This document shows positions 31,278 through 43,561 of a stretch of 64,000 nt of DNA, one piece after another. The translations under genes and the position numbers were made by a program. Within the stretch, counting starts at the first letter, position 1, and each line of letters opens with the position of its first letter. This DNA is from Elymus sibiricus. Lineage: Eukaryota > Streptophyta > Magnoliopsida > Poales > Poaceae. A model generated the notes under the pieces. That model was not told the DNA's origin. It ran no database searches and saw only the letters and a list, made by a program, of their open reading frames with translations. Location: contig CM077672.1 of assembly GCA_039707655.1 (NCBI GenBank), positions 454,748,390 to 454,812,389 of the forward strand. Reading direction: 5' to 3'.

Positions 31278-31860
31278 ATGTCAATGTCCAGTTCAGCCTC
31301 TCGCCCCTCATGGCCGCGGCATGGTGCAGTGCCAATGACCAGGTGCATGGACTGCCCACGCATCACGCCATTGAAGCGTTTGACAACCAAGTCGGAGGAC
31401 AATGGAAACTATGGGCGCGAATTTGTGAAATGCGAGAGCAAACCAGAGGCGGGCAAGGTTTGATCTATGTTCTCCCACAGCCTTTTTCTTTGATTTCTGC
31501 CCCTAGATTTGTTGTTTTTTCCTCAGATTTGGGATTTAGGGTTTTGCTTCCATTTTCAGAATCTAAAGAAATGCAAGCATTTTGAGTGGCTGGATGAATA
31601 CATTGAGAGGCTTCAACTGGAGGGCTCAACTGATTTGACGCAGGGCGCAACCCAAGAGCTCGATCTGCCGTCGACAGTGGAGAAATTTGGCTCGGACAGT
31701 GTCGCTCCGACGGTGGGGGGATGCAGAACTGAAGGTGGAATTGAAGAAGGTGAAAAATAACCTAAGGCAGTTGATCGATCTGAAGAAGCAGGCAAATCTA
31801 CTAGCTGCAGGATTTTATCTGTATAATTTCTTTGGGATTTGTTTACTTGCTTATCATTAG
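31278..31860 (+). pseudogene. Two-exon GRF zinc-finger protein with C-terminal membrane segment, frameshifted
   Basis: Exon 1 (31278-31457) encodes MSMSSSASRPSWPRHGAVPM, then TRCMDCPRITPLKRLTTKSE and GREFVKCESK; a phase 0 GT-AG intron (31458-31559) follows. Exon 2 starts NLKKCKHFEWLDEYIERLQL. The CxxC...C...C pattern with GREFVKC and FEWLDEY is the GRF zinc finger. The current frame stops at 31758-31760. The expected coiled coil and membrane tail (AELKVELKKVKNNLRQLIDL, LLAAGFYLYNFFGICLLAYH) continue in another frame from 31723 to a stop at 31858-31860. A one-base indel in the G6 run at 31715-31720 is the likely cause. Such genes are very numerous in Triticeae, possibly transposon-borne; function unknown. 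Confidence 0.7.
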
Positions 31861-32880
31861 TCGTTAGAAATTGTTATTAGTGTTTCAGTTAGCTTGTATG
31901 TGTGCAATGCCATGTAAGCTTAATTCCAAGGATAATTTCCTCTCTGGCTTTCCCTAATGAATCAAAGGAGGCAGCAATTCGAATGAATTTCTCTCTGCAG
32001 CTTCAGTTCGACAGAGTGCAGAACAGAGTGCAAGTAGAGTTCTTCAGTTGTTTTTTTTAAGAATCATTTCTGCAGTTGTTGGGCCGTGGTGTGGAGATGA
32101 GTGTGAGAAAGGCCCAGAGAGAAACTAAGCCTACAACTAGACTGGATGCGATTCCTCAGGGAAAAAACAAGATATTGGGCCCAAAGTAAAATACAAGCCC
32201 ACATACTTTGGGCCCAAAGTAAAAACAAGCCCACATACTAAACAACTTCTATTCTAAAAAAAAAAACTAAACAGCTTCTGCACCCGTTTTGCTACGACAA
32301 AAAAAATATTGCACAATATTTTTTTATTCTTTGTGGCTGCATGAACTAGGTGGCTCCATATGTTGATTCTTTGTGGCTTGTGTAAATATAGTGTATTGTT
32401 TGCAAAAAAAGTTTCAAATATAGAGTATTGTTTGCAAAAAAAATTCACTAAAAAGAATTTTTTTGTGGCTTGTGTAAAAAAGAGATATTTCATTGCTACA
32501 AAATGACTTTTCACGAGTCATTTTTTGTCTTTTTTACACAGTCCACAAAAAATGTCTTTTTTTGACGTTTTGAAATGCATTAATTTTTTTATAATGGGTG
32601 TATCTAGACCTACAAGCCAAAAGACCGTGTCCAAATAGTAGCACAATATTGCACGAACAAAGTGGGTAGCTCTCTCAAAAAGCAATCAACAACTCAAAAA
32701 AAAAAGTTCAAATATAGTAGCAAAAACTTAATAATAGAAAGACACATAACTAATATAGATAGTTCGGGCCAACCAAGCCCACAGCACGAACATATAGTAC
32801 GCTTACAACTTAAGATAACAGAAGACAAATATAGATAGATAGATTTTGCTTAAAAAAAGATAGATAGATAGATGGGTAGA
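31861..32880. other. AT-rich intergenic DNA with small duplications
   Basis: No gene. A ~32 bp unit (tgggcccaaagtaaaa, acaagcccacatact) is tandemly duplicated at about 32177-32240. gtattgtttgcaaaaaaa is repeated near 32393 and 32424. A (GATA)n-type microsatellite lies at about 32832-32876. Confidence 0.5.
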
Positions 32881-32957
32881 TCTAAACCCTAGCTGCCGCC
32901 TTCTCCACCTTGCTCCTCCTCGCTCCTCCTCCACCTCGCTCCTCCTCCGGGTGCCCT

Positions 32958-33371
32958 TCACTGCTCCTCCGGGGTGTTGTCGATGGGGTACGGCAGAGTG
33001 TGCATGCGCTCCGCGGTGGGGAAGATGTTGGTGTAGTCCGTGAAGATGTTGTGGGTGGTGAAAGCGATGAACTCACAGCCACACCAGAACACGCGGCCGA
33101 GGAGGTAGAACGCGTCGAAGGGGTTGGTGAAGTTGGCAAGGATAGCAACCACAACCCCGTTGTGGATGACCTCCTCGACTCGGAACATCCTTGGAGATCC
33201 CCGGGGGAGGTGGCAGTACCCGGCCGCAAGGAAGAACTCGGTGAGGTCCCTTGCGCCCCTCCACCTTGACATCGCCCACACACGGAGGGTGCTCTCAACG
33301 TACACCCCGGCGGGGTAGAGCATCTCCGGCACAGTGGGGGGCATGCGGTAGGTTGGCCCGGTGTACTGCAT
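32958..33371 (-). CDS. Uncharacterised 137-aa protein
   Basis: A clean frame starts MQYTGPTYRMPPTVPEMLYP and ends HTLPYPIDNTPEEQ. It contains Trp, Cys and aromatic residues in a protein-like distribution (VWAMSRWRGARDLTEFFLAA; AFYLLGRVFWCGCEFIAFTT), with no signal peptide or sure membrane helix; a weak hydrophobic segment lies at about residues 70-105. A TATA-like ctatttaag lies on the same strand at 33499-33507, about 130 bp upstream, followed by a CT-rich leader. The start has Ala-rich codons just before the ATG. I do not recognise a domain. It may be a gene passenger of an undefined transposon. An overlapping longer frame (32882-33298) is compositional. Confidence 0.45.
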   Translation of the reverse strand: MQYTGPTYRMPPTVPEMLYPAGVYVESTLRVWAMSRWRGARDLTEFFLAAGYCHLPRGSPRMFRVEEVIHNGVVVAILANFTNPFDAFYLLGRVFWCGCEFIAFTTHNIFTDYTNIFPTAERMHTLPYPIDNTPEEQ

Positions 33372-33498
33372 GGCTGCGGCGGGCTTGTTCTTGGCTTGCT
33401 GGTCTTCGGGGCTGTTTGTGGTGAAGAAGAAGAAGGGCAGATGGGAGAGGATGGGAGATGGATGAGGGGTGTGAGAGGAAGAGGAAGATGATAGGTGG

Positions 33499-33507
33499 CT
33501 TAAATAG
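33499..33507 (-). promoter_or_regulatory. TATA-like box for the 137-aa ORF
   Basis: ctatttaag on the minus strand, about 130 bp before the ATG, with a pyrimidine-rich leader between. Confidence 0.4.
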
Positions 33508-34153
33508 CCGTAGTGCGACGTGTTATTTCACCGTGGCAGTAATGGGGTCAAATGTGAACAAGTTTTCCCACCCACCACGGCTTCGGGAGTGTACACGCGT
33601 GGGAAACCATAGTCTGAATCAATAGCTATAATGCGACGTTTCAGTGCTGCACTCTGTGCCGTCGGTCGGGTCACGCGGGGACGGGTCTGCGGCGCGTGCT
33701 CGTTCGCGTCTGTGCACGCATGCAACGTAGGCTGAAGCGGGGAACCGGCTGCGCGCGCGCATGCATGCAACGTAGGCTCACGGCTCGGGGCAGCGAACCG
33801 CGGTGGACAGCGCTCGGTCCAACTGTCCAATGGGTGGGCTTCTTTACCACAACCCAATGGCGCGCATGCATGGCTGCCCACCCTCGAGCGCAGAACAAAC
33901 CAAGCGCAAAAAAAATGAAACCAGGCGTTTTCAAATCCAGCCAATAACATCGGAGAATGAGCGTCACGCGGATCACTGACGTAGCACTGCATGCTGATCC
34001 ACACCGTTCGACGCGCAGTGATCCAATGGTCAGGAATGGTTGGGGGGAGTGATCCAGCGTTCTCGAATATGGCCAATCAGAGTGCCTCACGCGGATCGCT
34101 GACGTTGCCCTATCGCGCCTGATCCACACCGTCCACTCGCAGATATCCAGCGG
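33508..34153. other. Intergenic DNA with internal direct repeats
   Basis: No gene. gcatgcaacgtaggct occurs twice (about 33718 and 33764). A longer diverged repeat tcacgcggatcnctgacgt ... tgatccacaccgt occurs at about 33963 and 34088. cgtagtgcgacgtg near 33510 recurs as taatgcgacgtt near 33630. Confidence 0.5.
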
Positions 34154-35729
34154 TGAAAGTGCAACTAATCCCCGGGTGGTTTTGGTAATTCATAACAACA
34201 TATATCTCATTGAACTAATGTCCATTCAAGTTAAATATTTCAGGATGTTCAATGATTGGCATGGCAAGGACTAGTGATTGTGGACCCCTCAAAATGCTAA
34301 GGACATGGATTGGCAAAAGCTCAAGACTCTACATTTTTGTTAAGTGATCCAAGATCACATTGAGTCCATAGGAAAGCCAATACTATTAAAAGGGGATGAG
34401 GTGTTGCTTAATGATCTTTTTGCTCAAGTGCTTAGTGACATTGCTCCAAAACCCTCAACCACTTTCTCCATCCAAATATGTCCAAATCCTACATTCCAAC
34501 TCGGCCCCACCAAATCATTCCTATCCGGAGCCACCGAGTTCATCTGGACTTAGCCAGTGCCAAACCCTAACAAATCGGATCCATCGATATGGATCTTGGT
34601 CCCACCGAGATGGCCTTGCCAACTATCTATTACTAGTTGCAATTATTTCGGTCCCACCGAGATTTGCAATCGGTACCACCGAGATGGCTTTCCAAATCTC
34701 TGTTGCCTTATTGCTTCACTTCGGTCCCACCGAGTTGATGCAATCGGTGCCACCGAGACGAGGTTTGCCCTAACCATAACACATCGGTCCATCCGAGATG
34801 TTCCAGTTTGGTCCCACCGAGATTCCTAACGTTCATATCTTTTACACAGGTCGGTGCCACCGAGATTTCTGATTGGTGCCACCGAGTTGGGTCAAAAGTG
34901 TGTAACGGTTGGATTTTGTGTGGAGGCTATATATACCCCTTCACCCCTTCTTCCTCAGTAAAGAGAGCCATCAGAACGTGCCTACATTTCCACCATACAT
35001 TTTCTGAGAGAGAACCACCTACTCATGTGTTGAGATCAAGAGATTCCATTCCTACCATTTGAACCTTGATTTCTAGCCTTCCCAAGTTGCTTTTCACTCA
35101 AATCCTTCTTCCACCATAGCCAAATCGGTGAGAGAGAGTTGAGTGTTGGGGAGACTATCATTTGAAGTACAAGAGCAAGGAGTTCATCATCAACACACCG
35201 TCTATTACCTTTTGGAGAGTGGTGTCTCCTAGATTGGTTAGGTGTCGCTTGGGAGCCTCCGACATGATGTGGAGTTGAACCAAGAAGTTTGTAAGGGCAA
35301 GGAGATCGCCTACTTCGTGAAGATCTACCCGAGTGAGGCTAGTCCTTCGTGGACGTAAGCCATGGTGGAATAGACAAGGTTGCTTCTTCGTGGACCCTTC
35401 GTGGGTGGAGCCCTCCGTGGACTCGCGCAGCCGTTACCCTTCGTGGGTTGAAGTCTCCATCAACGTGGATGTACGATAGCACCACCTATCGGAACCACGC
35501 CAAAAATCTTTGTGTCCCCATTGCGTTTGCCTTCTCCAAACCCTTCCCTTTACTTACATGTGCAATTACTTACATTCCGCTGCTATACTCTTAGAATTGA
35601 ATGTGTAGGGTGATGCTTGACTTGTCATACTTGCTAAAATCTGCCCACAACTAAAATTGGGAAAAGGATAGATTTTTATTTGGTCAAGTAATCTAATCAC
35701 CCCCCTCTAGATATACTTTTGATCCTACA
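34154..35729 (+). mobile_element. 5' LTR of a Copia-like retrotransposon
   Basis: It starts TGAAAGTGCAACTAATCCCC, ends TTTTGATCCTACA and is 1,576 bp. A TATA box (ctatatata, 34928-34936) separates a motif-rich U3 from R/U5. The U3 repeats CGGTSCCACCGAGAT more than ten times between 34500 and 34890. The primer-binding site follows directly. The 5 bp before the LTR is agcgg; the matching 3' flank is outside or lost. Confidence 0.8.
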
Positions 35730-35731
35730 AG

Positions 35732-35743
35732 TGGTATTAGAGC
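35732..35743 (+). other. Primer-binding site, initiator-Met tRNA type
   Basis: TGGTATTAGAGC, one mismatch from the Copia consensus TGGTATCAGAGC, two bases after the LTR. Confidence 0.8.
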
Positions 35744-35813
35744 TTTGGTCTCCGTAAGCCTAGATTTCCATTGCTTTGGTGATCATAGCCTTGGTTTCAC
35801 AACCTAGGAGAGT

Positions 35814-37877
35814 ATGACGTCTAGTGAGGGTAATTATCATCGTAGAGGTCCATATTTTGATGGTACAAACTTTGCTAGTTGGAAACATAAGATGAAAATG
35901 CATATTCTTGGTCATAACCCCGCCGTTTGGGCTGTTGTTCGTGTTGGCTTGCAAGGTGAATTCTTTGAGGATGGCAAGGAACCGGATCGTGAAGCAACTG
36001 CGAAAGAATTGAAGATGTTGCAATACAATGCTCAAGCTTGCGACATTCTCTTCAACGGTTTGTGCCCCGAGGAGTTCAACAAGATTAGCCGCCTCGAGAA
36101 TGCAAAGGAAATTTGGGATACTTTGGTTGATATGCATGAGGGTACCGAGCCCGTCAAGGAATCTTAGTTGGATGTGCTTCAAAGTCAACTTGACAAGTTC
36201 AAGATGAAGGATGGTGAAGGAGTAGCCGAAATGTACTCTAGGCTTGCTCTCATCACAAATGAGATTGCTGGCTTAGGAAGTGAAGAGATGACCGACAAAT
36301 TCATCATCAAGAAGATCCTTAGAGCTTTGGATGGAAAATATGATACCGTTTGCACATTGATCCAAATGATGCCAAATTACAAAGATCTCAAGCCCACGGA
36401 AGTCATTGGAAGGATCGTTGCTCATGAAATGTCACTCAAGGACAAAGAGGAGCTACACAACAAATCAAGTGGTGCTTACAAAGCCTCAACCGATGCTCCC
36501 ACAACTTCAAGTGACAAGCTAGTATCCAATGAAGAGATAAGCCTAATGGTGAAAAGATTCAACAAGTTTTACAAGAACAAAGGAAAAGAAAGAAGCTCTA
36601 GCTCAAGACACTATGAGAGAAGATCATCAAGTCGTGACCAAAATTGCTACAATTGTGGAAGACCCGGACACTATTCCAATGAGTGTACAGCACCTCACAA
36701 GAAAAGAGACGAATCACCAAGAGGAAGATATAAAAGAGATGAATCACCTCATAAAGAGAGAAGGAGTAGAGATGATCATTATGAACGAAGACCGTCTCAA
36801 AGAAGCAAGGATTCGGAAAGGAAGAACAAGTCATCCAAGAGCTACACAAGAAGAAGACATCAAGCTCAGGTTGGTGAATGGATTTCCGGCTCCGACTCCG
36901 ACAACCACTCCGAGAGAAGCTATCACTCCAACTCCGACTATAGTGAAGATGAAGGTGTTGCCGGACTTGCTCTTGTGTCATCCAACTCCTATGATCTCTT
37001 TGACTCACCAAATGAAAGAATTGGAAGATGCTTCATGGAAAAAGGCCCCAAGGTATCACACCCCGAATAATTTGACTTCAATAGTGATGAGGATGATTTG
37101 CTAGGTGATGATGATTTACTTGTTGATAAGGCTAGTGATGTGAGCTATAATGAAAATGCTAGTAATCATGATAGTCAAGAGGAAACGAATGACAATGCTA
37201 TGAAGGAGATTGAGCATCTAACTAAAGAACTAAATGCTCTTAAGTTAGCTCATGAAACAACTCAAGAGGATCATAGAGAACTTATAGGAACTCATGAGAA
37301 GCTACGCTTCGAGAAGCTAAATTTAGAGCAAGAGCATGAGTTCCTTAAAGCTATCAATGATGATCTTCGAAAGAAGAGTTCTTCATATCTTGCCAAACGT
37401 ATACTCTTGTCTACCTTTATGCCACAAGTTAAACCTAAGCAAACTAGTAACAAGGGTAAAAAGGGTTCTACCTCTAGTAGTAACAATAACCATGCTAAAT
37501 CCAATGTTGTTGCTTCTAGTAGTTCTATTGATTCCACTAATGATTCTCTTAGCCAAGTTACACTTGAGCAAGAAAACAATCTATTGAAAGGAATTATAGA
37601 AAAAGGTGTCTACAAGAGCCTTGCCGGGAGTAAGAAATTTGAGGAAATTGTAAGCAAGCAAGGAAAGCACCGGAAGAACCAAGGTGTTGGTTTTGAACGA
37701 AAGTTCAATGCCAATGGAGTTGAGTGGGAAGAAGATCAATACCCCAAGACGAAGTTTGTTCCTCAACAAGAGAAGTATGACCCTACTTCCTTCAAGGGAA
37801 CACAAGCTCAAGATGATCTTCCACCACAAGACCACAAGCTAAAAGGCAAGGACAAGCTTCAAGAGGAGATTGACTAA
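35814..37877 (+). pseudogene. Copia-type gag polyprotein, broken by stop codons
   Basis: One frame from MTSSEGNYHRRGPYFDGTNF to a terminal stop at 37875-37877, interrupted by TAG at 36165-36167 and TAA at 37068-37070. The first part is the UBN2-type capsid (FDGTNFASWKHKMKMHI; AKEIWDTLVDMHEG; LDVLQSQLDKFKMKDGEGVA). An Arg/Ser-rich nucleocapsid follows with one CCHC knuckle, CYNCGRPGHYSNEC (near 36647). A coiled-coil segment (IEHLTKELNALKLAHETTQE) and a basic tail complete it. No protease, integrase or reverse transcriptase follows, so the element looks non-autonomous. Confidence 0.85.
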
Positions 37878-38301
37878 TTTGAAGAAGCACCCCAAGCCTT
37901 GTTCAAGTGGGTTCCCAAGACTTCATCAAGTTCTACTTCATCAAGTTCAACTACAACTCCAAGGATTCCCATCAAATTGATGTGGGTCCAAAAGAAGAAG
38001 AACTAGAGTGTTCTTGAGGGTGACTCCGCCAACAAACTTCACTCATATTCATTTATGGCAAGAACTTGTGCAACCAACTTTAACATCTTACACTAGTTCA
38101 TGGAGTCACAAACCCTCTTGTTGGTAAGGCAAGGGACAAGGTATTCAATGCATTCATGGACATCATCATATGTGTATTTCACTCTATGTCTATGGATATT
38201 CTTGTATGTTCCTTGTGTGGGACTAACCCATGTAGGTATTGGAACTGCAAAACTCCAAGGATTGCTCCCAACTCTTGATGGTCTACATCAACCTTGAGCA
38301 T
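37878..38301 (+). mobile_element. Non-coding spacer of the Copia-like host element
   Basis: It continues across the solo-LTR insertion at 43892-43965 and across the Gypsy insertion at 51619. The three host pieces join cleanly when the insertions and one copy of each 5 bp duplication are removed. Confidence 0.6.
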
Positions 38302-38476
38302 TGCTACTTGTAGCTTGCGTTGGTATTATCCCCGAAGAGGAAGGGATGATGCAGCACAGTAGAGATAAGTATTTCCCTCAGTTATGAAACCAAGGTTATC
38401 GAACCAGTACGAGAATCACGCAACACCTCATTAGCAGCACCTGCACACAAACAACAAATCCTTGCACCCAACGCAA

Positions 38477-41400
38477 TGTAGCGATCCGACCTCAAACGGT
38501 CAAGCCTCTGTGTATCCGTGCCATCCCTGGATTAGTATGCTGGCACACACAGTACATCAATGTATATATCAAAGTGCAATCACATGTATAAACAACGTAA
38601 AACTGATATATACCTCATAAGTCTCAGCGGAAACAAACAAACGGGTGTGGAGTCCCATCAACGCCATCGGCAGGTTGAGTGTAGACCGTAACCCTACAAC
38701 GAAACTCACTCGTCATAGAAATATCTGCAACATGAAACGTTGCAGCCGTGTAGGTCAGTACATTGAATGTACCGACAAGATCACAGTATGAAGCAGATGA
38801 TAAAGACTATTCTATATGCAAAAAAGGCTTCGAGGCTCTGTGTCTGAGTTTTTGCGTAAAAACTGGTTTTATTTTCCCTACATCAAAGGAATAACAGGAG
38901 TCTTTACTACGGAGTTATCTACTATGACATGGTTCCGCCAACCGATGTCTCATAGCCCACAAGTATCATAAGTTGCCCACAATTAGTTATCAGTCCTGTG
39001 TTGAGAGTTCAGAGATAGATCCAAGTCCAGAGGCTCAAATTATCCGTAACCGGGGACACGGCTAATCGATTAGGTTTTAACTCTGCAGAGTGTTGTGCAC
39101 TTTACCCACAAGATTCGATCCCTCTCTTTACGTTCTCGCACTTCAGGGTGTTTGAGAACAAGACGACCGAAACATGGTCTTCCAAAGAGTTCCTCTGACC
39201 ACTGTCCGGTGCTCATCCAATCCTACCGTAGTTCTACATCTGCTAGCACCGTCCCAGCCAGATTCACAACTATGGTCAACCAAGCCACAGCCCATAATGA
39301 CTTGCGGTTGAACAGGTAAGCTTCCGGGCATGAAGTATTCTTCCGTCTCTTTGAGTCTGGGTGGAACTTTCCACATGAGTACTGGCCTACTTCAGCTCAC
39401 AACGCATCCACTGGGTACTCCAGGGTGCCGCACGGTCTAATTTCCACCCAGTAGTGTGTATTGAAATCTTGTCTCGAGTCTTGAAGTCTTGAAGATGCAG
39501 GCCTTGAAGATGCCATCATGGAGTTGTCGTCATTGACGTAGAGTCTTCATGAAGTTGTCGTCATTGACGCAGAGTCCTCCTTCTCACACCACTCACGAAC
39601 ACTCATACCAAACCCCGTCTACTATAGCGTAGCATTAAAATAAATAACGTTCCCGGGCTGGTAACAAGGGAGTGGGTTCCTACCTCATGCATTCTACTCA
39701 ACTACAAGATTCAATCACTACTGGAGGGGTTGTTGAACGGTGACACTAAATGCAATAAAAACATAGGTATGAATAAAATGGTCAAAGTGAACTTGCCTGG
39801 TAGGTTGATGAAGTTTATAACGCTCTCGGAAAAAATACTTGGTAGAACAATTCGTCACTCCGATGAAATCTATATTAAACAGACATAGCATTCACATAAG
39901 CAAACATTCTAGCAAGCAATTCTAGCACTCAAAATAACAATCAACAAATAAAATGCAATAAAGAGAAACCATTGAAGAACACCGAATAAAATCCAAGGAA
40001 AACTACACAAGAAAACTATAAAGAACCTACTAAGAAAACTTTTTGACTCAACTACAAAATAGTTTTATCCTAAGTAACTTAACAACAAAGAAAATACTAA
40101 ACTAATAAATTAACAGAAAATAAAATATAAAACAACTAAGTTAACATGAAGTATTTTTTCATAAACTTTTAGTAGCAAAAAGAAACAATTAAAAACTTTT
40201 ATAAAACTCTATTTATGACCTATGCAAGTTTTACTACAAATCTAAAGAACAAAATTAATAAAATTTATTTTAACTACAAATAAAAGTGACTACTGTTCCT
40301 AACATAAACAAAGTAAAACTTGTCAAAAGTTGCAAAAAGAAATAATTAAAAACAAATAAAAACAAAAGCATTAAGGATAAAACAAAACTATAAGTAAAAA
40401 GTACTGTTTTGCTAAAACCCTAATTTAAAATACTCTAAAAAAAATTCAATACATTCTACTGGATAGGAAAAACAATAACAAAACAGTAGCAAAAAGAATC
40501 ACTCGAAAATACATTGTAAAACTCAAGATATGGCCAAATTAGTGATTTGAACAAAATTCAGCAAATTCAAATTTAAAATGCTCAAATTTGAAATCCAAGT
40601 GCACCAACAGAAACTTCATAAAATTTTGAATCTATAGGAAAAAGAATCACTCAATTTGGATCTATATTCAAAGAGATAAAAAATTTCTAAAACAGAAACT
40701 ATTTCTGAAAATTAAAAACAGAAACTACAAAAAGAAAAACGCTTCGGATCGGCCACCGCCAAGTGGCGCAATGTGGTTGGCTGGCAGAGTCTCGCTGCGG
40801 GGACTTGCGGGCAGACGGCCGATGCTTAGCGGAAAAGGTTCGGTGAACGAAAAAAAAAACAGATCTAACCTAGACGGTTAGATCTCGATCGGACGGTTTG
40901 TGGGTGTTCGTTGCTTAGCTTATATGACGGACGGCCGAATATTAACACGTACCGTTTCGATCTAATAAAAAAACAGAAAGATCTAATCTACGCCCTACAA
41001 CCACGATCGGACGGTGGAGATGCTTACCGCGGCGGCGCGACGGAAACGACGGCGAGGCGGCTCGGGCGTTGCCGGGGCGGCGGCTCCGGTGATCGCCGGC
41101 GGTGGTGGAGGTGCCAAATGGATGCGTCGTAGCGAGGCAAGTCCGTTGGTGGTCTCGGTGAAGCTCTCGGACGACGGGACGGAGCAGCGCGAGCTCGGCG
41201 GGGCTCGAGTAATCCGGCGAACTCCGGCGAGAGCGAGCGAGGTCGAGGCGTCTCTATAGAGGAAGAGGAGGCACACGGACATGTCAAAACGGAGCGCAAC
41301 AGTGGACTACGCCAGAGAACAAGGGAGGGAGTCACTAGGATGCTCACCGGTGACGAATTTGACGGCGGCCGAAGCTTCGGTCGACGAGATCCTAACGGCG

Positions 41401-42499
41401 ACGGCGGCGACGTGGGTGACCTTGGCGAGGGGATTTAGGGGGGTTCGAGGGAGGGGGCATAGGGGGTTTTATAGGACAATATCTTGGGGAAGGGTTCGGC
41501 GCGGGATCATGATCCCGAGAGACGCGGGATATGGCGGCGCGCTGGACGCGCTCTGGTTCGGCATGGCTTGAGCGAGGGGAAAGAGAAGAGGTGGGGTTGG
41601 GCGTAAGTGACTGCGGGGAGAGGGGGTGCGAGCGGGTGGCCGAGGCGAACGGTTTTCGGCGCGGGGCTGCGCTGCTGGGCCGAAAGGCCAGGGTGAGGGG
41701 AGAGAGAGAGGTGGGCCTAGTGCGGCTGGGCTTCGGCCGGTTCCCTTTGTTTTTTTTGAATAACACAGAGAAAGAAAAGAGATGAAACAAAAATAACGTA
41801 AAATAATATATAGTCATATAATATATCAAAATTTTCAGAAAAATAAATCCTAAAATATGAACTATTTTTCAAAGTAAAATAAAATTCAAACAAATTCACA
41901 TAATGCAAACAGTGCTACTGTTTCAATAAAAATTCAAATAAAATTATTTTAAAATATCAAAATAACTTGAAATTTACTTTTCTCCATTTTTCTGTTGAAG
42001 GGAATCATTTTACCCTTATTTCCATATATTTTTTTAGGAGAAAATTAATTTGAATTAAAACCAAATATCTCCATATTGGGTTTGAATTTGAATTTCAAAC
42101 CATTTTCAAATCCTTCTTTCAAACTTCCAACTCATATTTCATATAATTTGAAGAAGTCATTTTATCCTCTCTCATGAAAATCATTGAGTTGCATAAAGTT
42201 TCTGAATTTGAAATAGTTTCAAATGGAATTCAAATTCTTTCAAAATCCTCTTCATTTAAATGGAAGAAGTCATATCATCTTCACTCCAGGGTTTTGTATT
42301 GAAATGAATTTAAATTCACTGAGTTCAAAAAATGCAAAGTGAAAGTTTTGGGAAAGTCATTTCATTCCCTCTCATTAAAATTTCAAAAAAATTCAAATTT
42401 CACTCACTTTCAATCAATCATTCAAACAAACAATCAAACAATCAACATATTTATTTAATTAATATAACATTCCAAAATTTAGAATTTTGGGATGTTACA
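38477..42499 (-). mobile_element. 4.0 kb nested solo LTR (or LTR-only element)
   Basis: Bounded by TGTAGCGATCCGACC on the left and ATGTTACA on the right, with a perfect 5 bp duplication CGCAA at 38472-38476 and 42500-42504. On the minus strand it starts TGTAACATCCCAAAATTCTA. A minus-strand TATA box, ctataaaa, lies at 41467-41474. Most of it is AT-rich, but 40740-41770 is a sharply GC-rich block. No gag/pol and no internal terminal repeat were seen, hence a solo LTR of unusual length. Confidence 0.75.
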
Positions 42500-43561
42500 C
42501 GCAAACGAGGGGTTGTCAATCCCTCGGTGGTTAATTGCAAGATTAAATTGTATGTGATAGATAGATAGATTGAAACAAAAATACAAAATAAAATAAATAA
42601 AAGAAAATGGCAGCAATATTTTTAGGGTTTTAGGAATATGATTTTGATAGACCCCGGGGCCATAGGATTCACTAGAGGCTTCTCTCGAGAAAATAGCATA
42701 CGGTGGGTAGACAAATTACTGTTGGGTAATTGATAGAAAAGCAAATAATCATGACGATATCCAAGGCAATGATCATGTATATAGGCATCACGTCCAATAC
42801 AAGTAGACCGACTCCTGCCTGCATCTACTACTATTACTCCACACATCGACCGCTATCCAGCAAGCATCTAGTGTATTAAGTCCATAAGAACGGAGTAATG
42901 CCTTAAGAACGATGACATGATGTAGACAAGATAAACTCACGTATGAATAAACCCCATCTTTTTACCCTTAATAGCAATGATACATACGTGTCATGTCCCT
43001 TTCTGTCACTGGGATTGAGCACCGCAAGATCGAACCCATTACAAAGCACCTCTTCCAATGGCAAGATAAATCAATCTAGTTGGCCAAACCAAATCAATAG
43101 ATCGGAGAAGAAATACGATGCTATAATAATCATGCAAAAAAGAGTGCAGCAAAGACTCAAATATATTCATGGATAATCTGATCATAAACTCACAATTCAT
43201 CGAATCCCAACAAACACACCGCAAAAAGTGATTACATCGGATAGAACTCCAAGAACATCGAGGAGAACATTGTATTGAAGATCAAAAAGAGAGAAGAAGC
43301 CATCTAGCTACTGCCTATGGACCCGAAGGTCTGTGGTAAACTACTCACGCATCATCGGAAGGGCAGCAAGGTTTATGTAGAACCCCTCCGTGATCGATTC
43401 CCCTTCCGGCGGATCACCGGAGAAGGACCCCAGATGGGATCTCTCTGGAACAGAAGCTTGCGGCGGCGGAAAAAGTATTTCGTGGACTCTCCTGAGGGTT
43501 TCTGATTTTTTCTGAATTTATAGTGGAAGAATTAGGTCAAACGGAGCTGGGTGGGCCCCAT

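Noticed and set aside
41014..41571. GC-rich frames in the 4 kb solo LTR as a host gene
   Set aside because: Several short overlapping frames on both strands, no domain, inside TSD-bounded LTR sequence.
42943..43176. 73-77-residue frames repeated at 54607 and 60242
   Set aside because: Also part of the shared LTR sequence of one retrotransposon family, not a gene family.
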